A program made the position numbers and the translations under genes. 13,878 bases of DNA, from the NCBI GenBank assembly GCA_012797215.1, contig JAAZPN010000077.1, forward strand, positions 1 through 13,878. The letters are read 5' to 3'. The notes under the pieces were generated by a model. It saw only the letters and a program-made list of their open reading frames with translations. It was not told where the DNA came from and did no database searches. The DNA is from Chloroflexota bacterium (lineage in GTDB: Bacteria; Chloroflexota; Anaerolineae; Anaerolineales; Anaerolineaceae). Below, one piece after another: positions 6,733 to 13,878 of the stretch. Numbering within the stretch: the stretch's first letter is position 1; each line of letters opens with the position of its first letter.

Positions 6733-6946
6733 TAATCAACCCAGCTTCGAAACCGCTTTCGCGCAGCTGCAAACCATCATCACCCAGCTGGATAATACAG
6801 AACTTCCACTGGAGGAAGCGCTGCGCCTGTATGAAGAAGGCAAACGCCTTTCGGCGCTGTGCGCCTCCATCCTGGAGAACGCGCAGCTGCGCGTGTCCGC
6901 GCTGAACGAAGTCAACCAGACCCCACCCCCAACCGCAGAGGAATAG
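6716..6946 (+). CDS. xseB: exodeoxyribonuclease VII small subunit
   Basis: A 76-residue protein, normal for XseB, the small helical subunit that coats the XseA coiled coil. The family pattern SFETAFAQLQTIITQLDNTE followed by PLEEALRLYEEGKRL is clear. An AGGAG (6702-6706) inside the end of xseA lies 9 bases before its ATG, and the two genes overlap by 17 bases, so they are co-translated from one mRNA and probably made in a set ratio. The C-terminal tail (PPPTAEE) is short and disordered, as is common. Confidence 0.95.
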   Translation: MQATPDNQPSFETAFAQLQTIITQLDNTELPLEEALRLYEEGKRLSALCASILENAQLRVSALNEVNQTPPPTAEE

Positions 6947-6953
6947 GAGAGAC

Positions 6954-7421
6954 ATGCGTTTCTGGGATGTATTTAGAAGCCCGGTAGCTGTGACAGGCAT
7001 GGTCGCGCTCTTCCTGGCGCAGATCCTCAAAGTCCCTTTTGGTTACTGGCGCAGCAAGCAGGTGGATTGGTCGCTGCTTTTAGATTCAGGCGGCATGCCC
7101 TCTTCCCATTCAGCGCTGATTTCCTCCATCACGACCGCGATTGGATTTTATGTGGGCTGGGGCAGTCCGCTTTTTGCCTTGGCGTTTGCCCTCGCGATTA
7201 TCGTGGTCTACGACGCGACCGGCGTGCGCAGACAGGCTGGTTTACAGGCAGCCAGGATTAACCTGATCGTGCATGAGATTATCGAAACCGGAAAAGTTCC
7301 AGAGCAGGAATGGGAAAAACTGCGCGAAAGCATCGGCCATTCCCCTGGGGAAGCTTTCGCTGGCGTGCTGCTTGGATTTGCCGTCGCGGTTGTCATCCGC
7401 CTGCTAATGCCGCCAGCGTAA
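6954..7421 (+). CDS. divergent PAP2 family (DUF212) membrane protein
   Basis: A 155-residue membrane protein of the divergent PAP2/DUF212 (YuiD-like) family. Family signatures are present in order: SGGMPSSHSA at residues 45-54, VYDATGVRRQAG at 85-96 and GHSPGEAFAG from about 128. Hydrophobic segments lie at about 11-27, 53-70, 72-88 and 134-151. The PSSH and GH elements resemble parts of the phosphatidic-acid-phosphatase active site, but the catalytic function of this branch has not been settled to my knowledge, so a phosphatase role is only suggested. It begins 7 bases after the xseB stop with GGAG 4 bases before the ATG, so it is the third gene of the xseA operon. No clear hairpin terminator is seen in the 93 bases before the converging murJ end. 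Confidence 0.9.
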   Translation: MRFWDVFRSPVAVTGMVALFLAQILKVPFGYWRSKQVDWSLLLDSGGMPSSHSALISSITTAIGFYVGWGSPLFALAFALAIIVVYDATGVRRQAGLQAARINLIVHEIIETGKVPEQEWEKLRESIGHSPGEAFAGVLLGFAVAVVIRLLMPPA

Positions 7422-7514
7422 CAAGTGTACTTCCCTTAAAAAGTTAACCAAAAGAAAAACCGAGTGCTTTCAGTTAGGGTTTATCACTTAATTGTTCGTT
7501 TGTATCAATGAAAG

Positions 7515-9209
7515 TTATCTGCTCAGCTTGTTTTTTATAATCCTGAGCACAGAATCCAGTTCCGGAACGCGCAGCAAACGCAAGCTTAACCCATACACTA
7601 CCACGCCAGCCAGCATCCCACCCAACAACGCGAGTACTCCCTGCTCCCCAGGCATCAGCCGTAAATAAGCGAAAACTGTCAATGTCATTAAAGCTGAGCC
7701 AATCAAGGCGGCAGACGCGCCGCGGAGAATACTCTTGCCTTCCATGCCTTTCAGTTTTCTGCGCAGCAGCTCCAGCAGCAGCAAGCTCTCTAAGCCGGTC
7801 GCGACGGAATTAGCCAGCGCCAGCCCTCCGTGCGGCATCCACCCAATGCTTCGGAACCAGGCCGCCAGCAAGAAGGACAGCCCGATGTTTAAGCTCATCG
7901 CGCCAACCCCAACCAGCACCGGCGTGCGCGTATCGTGCAAGGCATAAAACGCGCGGCTGAGCACTTCTACCAGGCAGTGACCCACCAACCCAGCGGCGTA
8001 CCACAGCAGCGCCCAAGCCACCAGGCGGGTGGACTCCGCCCCGAACTCCCCGCGCTCATACAGCACGCGCACCAGTGGAACCCGCAGCAGAATCAAGCCC
8101 AGGCTGGCAGGCAAAGAGAGCAGAATAATGCCGCGCAAAATCCTGGCAATGGTGTGGCGCATATGCGCGAACTGCCCCATCTCAGCCTGCGCCGAAAGCG
8201 TTGGCAACGAAGCTATCCCTGCCGATTGCGCGATGGCGCGCTGGGGCATCATCATCAAGGCAAAAGCCAAAGCGACGGAGCTGGCTGCGCCTTCCCCCAG
8301 GCTGAGAGCGATAATTGTGTTTGCGACGAAATTAAGCTGAACTACAGCCGCCCCAACCAGCCGCGGCAGCATCAACTTTAATACTTGCCGGACGGCTTTA
8401 TCCTTGAGGCCGACAGCGGCGGAATAGGCTCTTGCGGGCAGCCTTAATAAAGAGGGAATTTGCAGCAGCAAATGCCCGGCAGCGCCCAGCACAACGCCGA
8501 TTGCCAATCTATCAACGCCCCAGCTTTTTGGCAGCGCAAGCGTGCCAAAGATGATGCCCAACGAGTACATGGCAGGCGCGAGCGCTGGAATCAGGAATGA
8601 CCGGTGGGCGTTTAGCATGCCCATCACCAACCCGCTTATTCCAAAAATTACTACGGTCGGGAGCATGATGCGCAGCAGGCGCACGGTTACTGAAAGCTGA
8701 CCCATGTTGGAATCGGCGGTAAGGGCGTATAAACCGTTTTTCACAATCCACGGAGCGAAAATCCAAGCCAGGATAGAAACAGCAATAAGGACGAGAAAAA
8801 CAACATTGACCACGCCGGAGGCCAAACGCCAGGCGCCTTTTTTGTCATCACGTGTCAGGAAGCCGGTAAAGAGCGGGATGAACGCCGAACCAAGCGCGCC
8901 GCCTGCCGTAAGGTTAAAGAGCAGTTCGGTGATGCGGTTGGCGGCATTAAACGAATCCAAAGCCGCGCTGGTGCCAAACGCATCGGTAATCACAACCTGA
9001 TGCGCTATCCCAACCAGGCTGCTGATAATGAACGCGATCATCACAATGCCAGTTGCCCGCGCGATTTGCCGACTGGCAAGCTCGGCGCCTTCCCCTTTGC
9101 CGCTTATCCTGAAATCAGAGCCCTTCGGGCTTGCCTGGGCAGCGCAAACCGGCGCGTCCTCGGCGCCTGGCAAGGTTTCCTGGTTTTGTTCAGTCATCTC
9201 AATTTTCAT
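7515..9209 (-). CDS. murJ: lipid II flippase MurJ (MviN family)
   Basis: A protein of up to 564 residues with about 14 hydrophobic segments, the MOP/MviN-type flippase that moves the peptidoglycan precursor lipid II across the cytoplasmic membrane. Recognisable family segments include ITDAFGTSAALDSFNAA near the first helix, LTAGGALGSAFIPLFTGFL (about 95-115) and a repeat-like LLRIMLPTVVIFGISGL/KLMLPRLVGAAVVQLNF pattern. About 50 polar residues precede the first helix, a longer N-tail than usual. Two starts are possible: ATG 9209, overlapping the mazG stop by 11 bases, or ATG 9197, just after it with AGGATG at a better distance. Either way it is translationally close to mazG and should share its mRNA. 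MurJ implies a peptidoglycan-making cell or at least its ancestry. Confidence 0.93.
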   Translation of the reverse strand: MKIEMTEQNQETLPGAEDAPVCAAQASPKGSDFRISGKGEGAELASRQIARATGIVMIAFIISSLVGIAHQVVITDAFGTSAALDSFNAANRITELLFNLTAGGALGSAFIPLFTGFLTRDDKKGAWRLASGVVNVVFLVLIAVSILAWIFAPWIVKNGLYALTADSNMGQLSVTVRLLRIMLPTVVIFGISGLVMGMLNAHRSFLIPALAPAMYSLGIIFGTLALPKSWGVDRLAIGVVLGAAGHLLLQIPSLLRLPARAYSAAVGLKDKAVRQVLKLMLPRLVGAAVVQLNFVANTIIALSLGEGAASSVALAFALMMMPQRAIAQSAGIASLPTLSAQAEMGQFAHMRHTIARILRGIILLSLPASLGLILLRVPLVRVLYERGEFGAESTRLVAWALLWYAAGLVGHCLVEVLSRAFYALHDTRTPVLVGVGAMSLNIGLSFLLAAWFRSIGWMPHGGLALANSVATGLESLLLLELLRRKLKGMEGKSILRGASAALIGSALMTLTVFAYLRLMPGEQGVLALLGGMLAGVVVYGLSLRLLRVPELDSVLRIIKNKLSR

Positions 9210-10677
9210 CCTGGGCTAAGAACGCTTTTTTCGCCCTTTCCCAAAGCGCGTCCATCTCTTCAAAGCTCAGGTCCTCCACGTTTTTGCCAGCCTTCGCGGC
9301 TTCCGCTTCGATATAAGCGAAACGTTTGCGGAAGCGCAGATTGCATTCCCGCAGCGCAGTTTCCGGGTCAATATCCAGCCAGCGAATGAGGTTGACCGCC
9401 GCGAAAAGCAAATCTCCGGCTTCAGCCTGGCGCTCTTTCGCATTCTCCGCGCTATTAAGTTCCTCCAACTCTTCGCGCACTTTGGCAATCACAGGTTCAA
9501 TGGTATTCCAATCGAAACCAACCCGTTTGGCGCGCCTTTGGATCTGATCGGCCTGTGTTAGGGCCGGCAGAGCCAGAGGGATGCCGTCCAGCATGCCGAT
9601 TTTGTGGCTGTTCCCATTTTCTTCCCGTTCTTTCGCTTTTATCTTTTCCCAGTTTTGGAGAACATTATCCACCGAATTAACTTGCAATTCCCCAAATACA
9701 TGCGGGTGCCGCCGGATGAGCTTGGAACTAATCCCTTGTATCACATCAGCCATTCTAAAGTCTTCATTTTCCGTGGCAATCTGAGCATGGAGCAAAATCT
9801 GCAGCAGTAAATCGCCCAATTCTTCGCGCAGTTCATCCGGGTCTTCTCGGTCCAGCGCTTCCAGAACTTCATAACTCTCCTGGAGCAGGTAAGGCCGCAG
9901 GGAGAGATGCGTTTGTTCGCGATCCCAGGGGCAGCCTTCCGGGGCGCGCAGCCGCGCGATAATTTCCTGGAATTCTTCAAAGGCATATCCATGCTCGCGC
10001 GGGGGCACATAGAGCGTGGAAAGGAGACCCAGTTTTACTGATTGGTCAATTGCGTGCAGTGGTAAATCTTCAACGCTCTGCTGAGCCGTGCCGGCAGCGT
10101 GTACCAAACGGACTGGATAATCGTCGGGATAATTGCTCATGAGAGTCAGCTTGATTTCGGTCGCGTCCAGCCTGGTGCCAATCTGGTGAACAAGCGCCCC
10201 GCAGGAAGGCGGGAAGGTCGGCACGTTCTGCTCCGCCAGCTGCAGGGCGTCAATCAACACCAGCTGGTTGGCCGGGTCAATCCCCAGCGCCGCGCAAACG
10301 GGCTCAACAAAGCTCATTCCGTTGATAATACGTACCGGGATACCAAGCTGCGCTGCCCGCTCCTGGATGCGCGCGCTAGTTTCCTCCGCCACCCACGGGC
10401 TGCCCGGAACGGCATAGGTCACGCCCTGCTCGCGTTCACCCAGTTGCAACACCGTCTGGGTTATTTCTTGCAGAACATCCGCGAGGGCTGCATGCTGCTC
10501 GTAGAGCGCGTCAAAGCTGTTCACGCGCAGGGTTTGGGGTAATTCCGCCGCGCAAGGATGCATGCTGGTGCGCAGGTAGACTTCTTCTGCCTGGCAAAGC
10601 CACTCCCACGCTTCCCGGGTCAGTAGTTCAGCGCCGGCGGGGCCAAGTCCAACAATCACAATTCCAGGATTATTCAT
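9199..10677 (-). CDS. mazG: tetrapyrrole-methylase-like/MazG fusion, nucleoside triphosphate pyrophosphohydrolase
   Basis: A 492-residue two-part protein like Bacillus YabN. Residues 1-215 form a SAM-dependent tetrapyrrole (corrin/porphyrin) methylase-like domain: IVIVGLGPAGAELLT at the start, YAVPGSPWVAEE and a NGMSFVEP segment. Its reaction in such fusions is not established. Residues 230-340 and 370-485 are two MazG units. Each keeps the metal-binding ExxE...ExxD pattern (QESYEVLE with REELGD; EELEEL with EAGD), and LRAPEGCPWDREQTHLSL is the classical MazG opening. MazG proteins hydrolyse NTPs or dNTPs to the monophosphate and pyrophosphate, clearing abnormal nucleotides. There is no Shine-Dalgarno before the ATG. 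It follows a terminator-like hairpin after rpsI and overlaps murJ, so it starts a mazG-murJ unit. Confidence 0.93.
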   Translation of the reverse strand: MNNPGIVIVGLGPAGAELLTREAWEWLCQAEEVYLRTSMHPCAAELPQTLRVNSFDALYEQHAALADVLQEITQTVLQLGEREQGVTYAVPGSPWVAEETSARIQERAAQLGIPVRIINGMSFVEPVCAALGIDPANQLVLIDALQLAEQNVPTFPPSCGALVHQIGTRLDATEIKLTLMSNYPDDYPVRLVHAAGTAQQSVEDLPLHAIDQSVKLGLLSTLYVPPREHGYAFEEFQEIIARLRAPEGCPWDREQTHLSLRPYLLQESYEVLEALDREDPDELREELGDLLLQILLHAQIATENEDFRMADVIQGISSKLIRRHPHVFGELQVNSVDNVLQNWEKIKAKEREENGNSHKIGMLDGIPLALPALTQADQIQRRAKRVGFDWNTIEPVIAKVREELEELNSAENAKERQAEAGDLLFAAVNLIRWLDIDPETALRECNLRFRKRFAYIEAEAAKAGKNVEDLSFEEMDALWERAKKAFLAQDEN

Positions 10678-10710
10678 TAGTTCACACGATAAGGCAGCGA
10701 ATTTCGATTA

Positions 10711-10761
10711 TCCCTATTGAAACAGGGAAAGGCTGCCCATATGCTGAATACGGACAGCCTT
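10711..10761 (-). terminator. terminator-like hairpin at the end of the ribosomal protein operon
   Basis: On the - strand AAGGCTGTCC (10761-10752) pairs with GGGCAGCCTT (10738-10729) with one mismatch and a 13-base loop, followed by TTCCCTGTTTC, a broken T tract. It lies 65 bases after the rpsI stop and 52 bases before mazG. A second small inverted repeat, TCCCT...AGGGA (10711-10715/10724-10728), sits just downstream. Termination is probably incomplete because the T tract is interrupted. Confidence 0.6.
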
Positions 10762-10825
10762 CATATTGTATCCCATTAATGCCTGCGGAATTTTGCCACC
10801 AAAAGGGGCACTCCCGCAAGTAGGA

Positions 10826-11218
10826 TTAACGCTTGGTGTAGGTCGGGGCCTTGCGGGCGCGCTTGAGACCGGGCTTCTTGCGTTCCTTGACGCGCGCGTC
10901 ACGGGTGAGCAGACCCTTATCGCGCAGGCCGCCTCGGGCGCCTTCGTCCATGGTGACCAGAGCGCGGGCGAGACCAAGTTTGACAGCGTCGCGCTGACCG
11001 GAGACACCGCCGCCTTCAACCTTAACGCTCACGTCGGTGAGGGTGGGGTTTTGTCCGGCTGCTTCCAGCGCTTTCAGAATCATCGGGGCGTCGCCAGTCC
11101 GGGGGAAGTACACTTCCAGCGGTTTCTCGTTGACAGTAAACACACCACTCCCGGCAGTCACGCGGACGCGGGCGGTGCTTTCCTTACGTCGTCCAACAGC
11201 TTCAAAATATTGTGCCAT
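10826..11218 (-). CDS. rpsI: 30S ribosomal protein S9
   Basis: A 130-residue bacterial S9, the exact common length. YFEAVGRRKESTARVRV opens the protein, followed by ARALVTMDE, LLTRDARVKERKKPGLKRAR and the invariant C-terminal KR whose tail reaches into the ribosomal P site. S9 sits in the head of the small subunit. AGAGG (11224-11228 on the - strand) is 5 bases before the ATG, and the gene begins 13 bases after rplM, the usual L13-S9 pair. It is the last gene of the operon before a terminator-like hairpin. Confidence 0.98.
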   Translation of the reverse strand: MAQYFEAVGRRKESTARVRVTAGSGVFTVNEKPLEVYFPRTGDAPMILKALEAAGQNPTLTDVSVKVEGGGVSGQRDAVKLGLARALVTMDEGARGGLRDKGLLTRDARVKERKKPGLKRARKAPTYTKR

Positions 11219-11231
11219 AATACCTCTTTAA

Positions 11232-11660
11232 TTACTCAGCGATCGGTTTCGGATCCTGAGCCTGATGTGGGTGCTCGGGACCGGCATAGATTTTCAGATT
11301 ATCCAGAAAGCGCACAGTCAGACGGTTCTTTGGCAGCATGCCGCGAACAGCCGCGCGAATGACCGCTTCCGGCTTCAGTTCCATCTGGCGCTTGATGGTG
11401 ACAGCTTTAAGACCGCCTGGATACTGTGAATGACGATAGTACTTCTTTTCTTCCGCCCGGGTTTGATTGAAATTGATCTGAGCGGCATTAATCACTACCA
11501 CATGGTCATTCAAAACCACGCCAGGGGTGTAATCCGCGCGGTGTTTGCCTGTTAGCAGCATTGCGATCTTGGTCGCAAGTCTGCCCAGCGTTTCGCCGGC
11601 GGCATCCACAAGATACCACTCGCCGGTAGTTTGTCCTTTTGGAACGTATGTTTTTTCCAC
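11232..11660 (-). CDS. rplM: 50S ribosomal protein L13
   Basis: L13, an early-assembling protein of the large subunit. TGEWYLVDAAGETLGRLAT, LTGKHRADYTPG, YYRHSQYPGGL and AVRGMLPKN are family signatures. I start it at GTG 11660, which gives 142 residues, the standard L13 length, and places GGAG (11670-11673) 9 bases upstream. The frame is open back to 11726, but that would add 22 residues unlike any L13 and would overlap the end of truA. With the GTG start it lies 52 bases after truA and runs on into rpsI with a 13-base gap. Confidence 0.95.
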   Translation of the reverse strand: MEKTYVPKGQTTGEWYLVDAAGETLGRLATKIAMLLTGKHRADYTPGVVLNDHVVVINAAQINFNQTRAEEKKYYRHSQYPGGLKAVTIKRQMELKPEAVIRAAVRGMLPKNRLTVRFLDNLKIYAGPEHPHQAQDPKPIAE

Positions 11661-11712
11661 TGTTACTTTCTCCGTTTTATCAAATCCACACTCGGGCAGT
11701 AGCTGCCAGAGC

Positions 11713-12462
11713 TTATTTCCACTCATTCTCTGGATAAGCGACTTCCATCAGGGTCAATCCCCTGGCAGGCGCCAAGCTGACGATTCCCGTTTCGCCGCTT
11801 TCCAGACCTCGACTTACGATATCTTCGGGCAGCTTGCCCAGCCCGATCTGCACAAGCACGAACACAATCCGACGCACCATATGGTACAGAAAGGCATTTC
11901 CACAAATGCTAAAAGAAGCCGTTTGGCCGCTAGCTTCCCAGCGCGCGCCGTAAATCCTGCGCACCGTGGTCGCGTCTTCCTTCAAAGCCTTTCCAAAAGC
12001 CCTGAAATCGTGTTCGCCAAGCAGCATTTCGGCCGCCCGGTTCATCCGTTCCAGGTCCGGCAAGCTGTTCAAGCGCCAGGAGAAGCGGTCCACCAACGGG
12101 TTGCGCGCGGTCTGCGCGTAAACCTGGTAGCGATAGCTGCGGCTCAGCGCGTCGTAACGCGGGTGAAACGCCAGCGGAACTTCTTCGGCAGCCAGCACCG
12201 CGATATCCGCGGGCAGATGAGCGTTCAGCGCGGTCACGAGGGTATCGGTTCCGTGTTTCCACTCCAGGGAAAAGCTGATAACCTGCCCCTGGGCGTGTAC
12301 GCCGCTGTCAGTTCTGCCGGCAGGCATCACTGCCCGGCCCTGCCACCCCAGTTTGCGCAGCGCGGCTTCAAATTCCGCCTGAACGCTGTGGTTGTTCTTC
12401 TGACGCTGAAAGCCGTGGTACTCCGTGCCTTCGTAAGCGAGAATAAGTTTGTAATGTGCCAT
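11713..12462 (-). CDS. truA: tRNA pseudouridine(38-40) synthase
   Basis: A 249-residue TruA, which converts uridines 38-40 in the anticodon arm of many tRNAs to pseudouridine. The catalytic Asp is D52 in AGRTDSGVHAQGQV. YKLILAYEGTEYHGFQRQ at the start, SRSYRYQVY, LLGEHDFRAF and GNAFLYHMVRRIV are typical. ATG 12462 (MAHYK) is preferred; an in-frame TTG at 12471 would add three residues. The Shine-Dalgarno (AAAGG) is too close to the ATG for a strong signal, so translation may depend on the upstream rplQ. It sits inside the ribosomal operon between rplQ and rplM, an arrangement common in Firmicutes and Chloroflexota. Confidence 0.96.
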   Translation of the reverse strand: MAHYKLILAYEGTEYHGFQRQKNNHSVQAEFEAALRKLGWQGRAVMPAGRTDSGVHAQGQVISFSLEWKHGTDTLVTALNAHLPADIAVLAAEEVPLAFHPRYDALSRSYRYQVYAQTARNPLVDRFSWRLNSLPDLERMNRAAEMLLGEHDFRAFGKALKEDATTVRRIYGARWEASGQTASFSICGNAFLYHMVRRIVFVLVQIGLGKLPEDIVSRGLESGETGIVSLAPARGLTLMEVAYPENEWK

Positions 12463-12509
12463 GCCTTTCAACTTTCAGGGCCCGAAAGGCGAAAACCCTT
12501 CATGCCGCG

Positions 12510-12893
12510 TTACTCTGAAACAAGTTCCAGCAAAACCATTTCGGCGTTGTCACCGAGGCGAGGTCCCAATTTGAGCAGACGGGTATAGCCGCCGGGACGG
12601 GTCTTGAAGCGCGGGGCAATGTCATCAAAGAGTTTCTTGACGATATCCGCGCTGGAATTACCAAGTTCAGCGGCGATTTGCCGGCGGGCGTTCAGCTTTT
12701 CCACTTCGCTCGCGGTCAGGCTGTTGCGGGCAACAGTAATCATCTTCTCAGCGTCGGGCTGAATAGACTTTGCTTTTGCCAGCGTAGTCTGAATCTTTTC
12801 ATGTTCAAATAATTGCATAATCATCGTCTTGCGCATGGCCGTGCGGTGTCCGCCGCTTCTGCCAAGGCGATATCCTTTTACCTGATGTCGCAT
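12510..12893 (-). CDS. rplQ: 50S ribosomal protein L17
   Basis: A 127-residue L17 of the large subunit near the exit tunnel. MRHQVKGYRLGRSGGHRTAM is the family's signature opening, followed by LFEHEKIQTTLAKAK and the C-terminal RPGGYTRLLKLGPRLGDNAEM. It starts 6 bases after the rpoA stop, and its Shine-Dalgarno GGAG (12903-12906 on the - strand) lies inside the last codons of rpoA, so the two are tightly linked. It has the short form of L17 without a long C-terminal extension. Confidence 0.98.
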   Translation of the reverse strand: MRHQVKGYRLGRSGGHRTAMRKTMIMQLFEHEKIQTTLAKAKSIQPDAEKMITVARNSLTASEVEKLNARRQIAAELGNSSADIVKKLFDDIAPRFKTRPGGYTRLLKLGPRLGDNAEMVLLELVSE

Positions 12894-12899
12894 AACTTA

Positions 12900-13862
12900 C
12901 TACTCCGCTTTTTCGTCTTTTAGGTAGCCTTTTTCAATCATTTTGGCTCTTAATTCAACCAGGCTCTTCTCCCCAAAATTTCGGATAGAGAGCATGTGGT
13001 TTTCCCCTTTTGCCAGCATCTCACGCACATCGCGCACTGTCGAAACGCCGGTGCGTTTCAGGGCGTTATATACGCGCACGGTAAGGTCAAGCGCTTCGAT
13101 GGGCGTCTCGGCTGCTTCAATGCCTCCCAGACGGTCAACTTCTTCCACCTCGGCGACAGTGTCCAGGATGTCCTCGGCATCGCCGCTGATGAAGCTGAAC
13201 TGCCGGACGAGCAAATCGACCGCGCTCTGCAGCGCGGTTTCCGGGGGCACTGTGCCGTCGGTCGTAATCTGCAGGACCAGCTTGTCATAATTTGTATTAT
13301 GACCCACACGGGCGTTGCCGACTGACCAATTCACGCGCCGAACCGGTGAGAAAATCGCGTCCACAGGCAAAACGCCAATGGGCAGCCGCTCTGCGCGGTC
13401 TCCCGCGGGCATGTATCCGCGTCCGCGTTCAACTGTGAATTCCATCTCCACATGCGCCGCGTTATCGGTGATGCTGAAAAGGTACAGGTCCGGGTTGATA
13501 ATTTCAACTTCCGGCGGGCAGAGGATATCTGCCGCGGTGTAGGTGCCTTCTCCGCGCACGTCCAGTTGGAGGTGCGCCACATCCACGTCATAAAGCTTCA
13601 TGCGGATCTGTTTCAGGTTCAGCATAACCTGGATAACGTCCTCGCGGACGCCAGGGATGGTGCTGAACTCGTGCATCACGTCCGTAATGCGCACAGCGGT
13701 GATCGCCGCGCCTTCCAAAGAGGAAAGCAGCACACGGCGAATCGCGTTGCCAAGGGTAATGCCAAAACCGCGTTCCAACGGGCTGATTGTGAACAGCCCC
13801 GTCTCACGGGTTTCTTTACTACCTTCTACTTTTGGTGTTACCATATCCATTCTTACACTCAC
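12900..13862 (-). CDS. rpoA: DNA-directed RNA polymerase subunit alpha
   Basis: A 320-residue alpha subunit. The dimerising N-terminal domain (about 1-230) shows SPLERGFGITLGNAIRRVLL and SLEGAAITAVRITDVMHEF; the C-terminal domain (about 255-315) shows DLTVRVYNALKRTGVST and MLSIRNFGEKSLVELR, so the promoter UP-element and activator-binding part is intact. The two are joined by an acidic linker (AEVEEVDRLGGIEAAETPIE). The alpha dimer starts assembly of RNA polymerase. The start is GTG 13862: a GGAGG 8 bases upstream (13871-13875) fits it well, while the in-frame ATGs at 13850 and 13844 lack a site. The gene is complete, with only its Shine-Dalgarno reaching the window edge; further ribosomal protein genes are expected upstream. 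Confidence 0.98.
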   Translation of the reverse strand: MSVRMDMVTPKVEGSKETRETGLFTISPLERGFGITLGNAIRRVLLSSLEGAAITAVRITDVMHEFSTIPGVREDVIQVMLNLKQIRMKLYDVDVAHLQLDVRGEGTYTAADILCPPEVEIINPDLYLFSITDNAAHVEMEFTVERGRGYMPAGDRAERLPIGVLPVDAIFSPVRRVNWSVGNARVGHNTNYDKLVLQITTDGTVPPETALQSAVDLLVRQFSFISGDAEDILDTVAEVEEVDRLGGIEAAETPIEALDLTVRVYNALKRTGVSTVRDVREMLAKGENHMLSIRNFGEKSLVELRAKMIEKGYLKDEKAE

Positions 13863-13870
13863 GGTTAGCC

Positions 13871-13875
13871 CCTCC
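13871..13875 (-). promoter_or_regulatory. Shine-Dalgarno that fixes the rpoA GTG start
   Basis: GGAGG on the - strand ends 8 bases before GTG 13862, an ideal spacing. It decides for the GTG over the in-frame ATGs four and six codons further in. Confidence 0.8.
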
Positions 13876-13878
13876 GCC

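Noticed and set aside
7422..7514. Possible terminator or small RNA between the convergent DUF212 and murJ genes
   Set aside because: The stretch is AT-richer than its surroundings but shows no stable hairpin followed by a T tract on either strand.
7935..8381. 148-codon + strand frame opposite murJ
   Set aside because: Polar, Gln/His/Arg-rich composition typical of an antisense shadow of a membrane protein gene; no start signals.
10099..10542. 147-codon + strand frame opposite the methylase half of mazG
   Set aside because: Antisense shadow; the - strand frame has clear family motifs throughout.
11545..12588. 347-codon + strand frame opposite truA, rplM and part of rplQ
   Set aside because: It spans three well-supported genes and their gaps on the other strand; it is long only because GC-rich codons avoid stops in this frame.

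Overview
The window is ordinary, gene-dense bacterial chromosome. It is GC-rich, and every full-length gene can be assigned to a family. Several traits together suggest a Chloroflexota bacterium, probably of the Anaerolineae type. These are the rpoA-rplQ-truA-rplM-rpsI order, a mazG gene fused to a tetrapyrrole-methylase-like domain, a divergent-PAP2 (DUF212) gene beside xseA/xseB, and a lipoprotein combining a trypsin-like fold, a calcium-loop motif and a LamG-like tail. The taxonomic call is inference from gene content and style; no rRNA gene is present.

Layout on the + strand: the last codons of an upstream gene (1-59, perhaps an S41 peptidase); a membrane zinc metallopeptidase (113-796) closed by a strong terminator; a 363-base intergenic stretch (797-1159) with two direct copies of a 66-bp dispersed-type repeat; and an M3 oligoendopeptidase F-type gene (1160-2971) ending in a second strong terminator. 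Converging on it from the - strand is a two-gene unit: a predicted lipoprotein (5329-3476) and a hotdog acyl-CoA thioesterase (3476-3066), joined by a one-base stop/start overlap. Divergent from that unit is a + strand operon: xseA-xseB (exonuclease VII, 17-base overlap) followed by a DUF212 membrane protein (6954-7421).

The right half is all on the - strand and is transcribed from right to left. First comes the tail of the ribosomal-protein/RNA-polymerase operon: rpoA (13862-12900), rplQ, truA, rplM and rpsI (ending at 10826). A terminator-like hairpin follows, then methylase-MazG fusion mazG (10677-9199) and murJ (9209-7515), which overlap slightly. The first block makes transcription and translation parts and modifies tRNA; the second covers nucleotide sanitation and peptidoglycan precursor flipping.

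No mobile element, CRISPR array, tRNA, rRNA or recognisable new multi-gene system was found. The most interesting points are: (1) the lipoprotein's trypsin-like domain appears to have lost both the catalytic His and Ser; (2) xseA seems to be leaderless, its ATG lying just where a TTGACA-17-TATCCT promoter would start the transcript; (3) the tandem dispersed repeat at 850-1000; and (4) start-site corrections for xseA, rplM and pepF.
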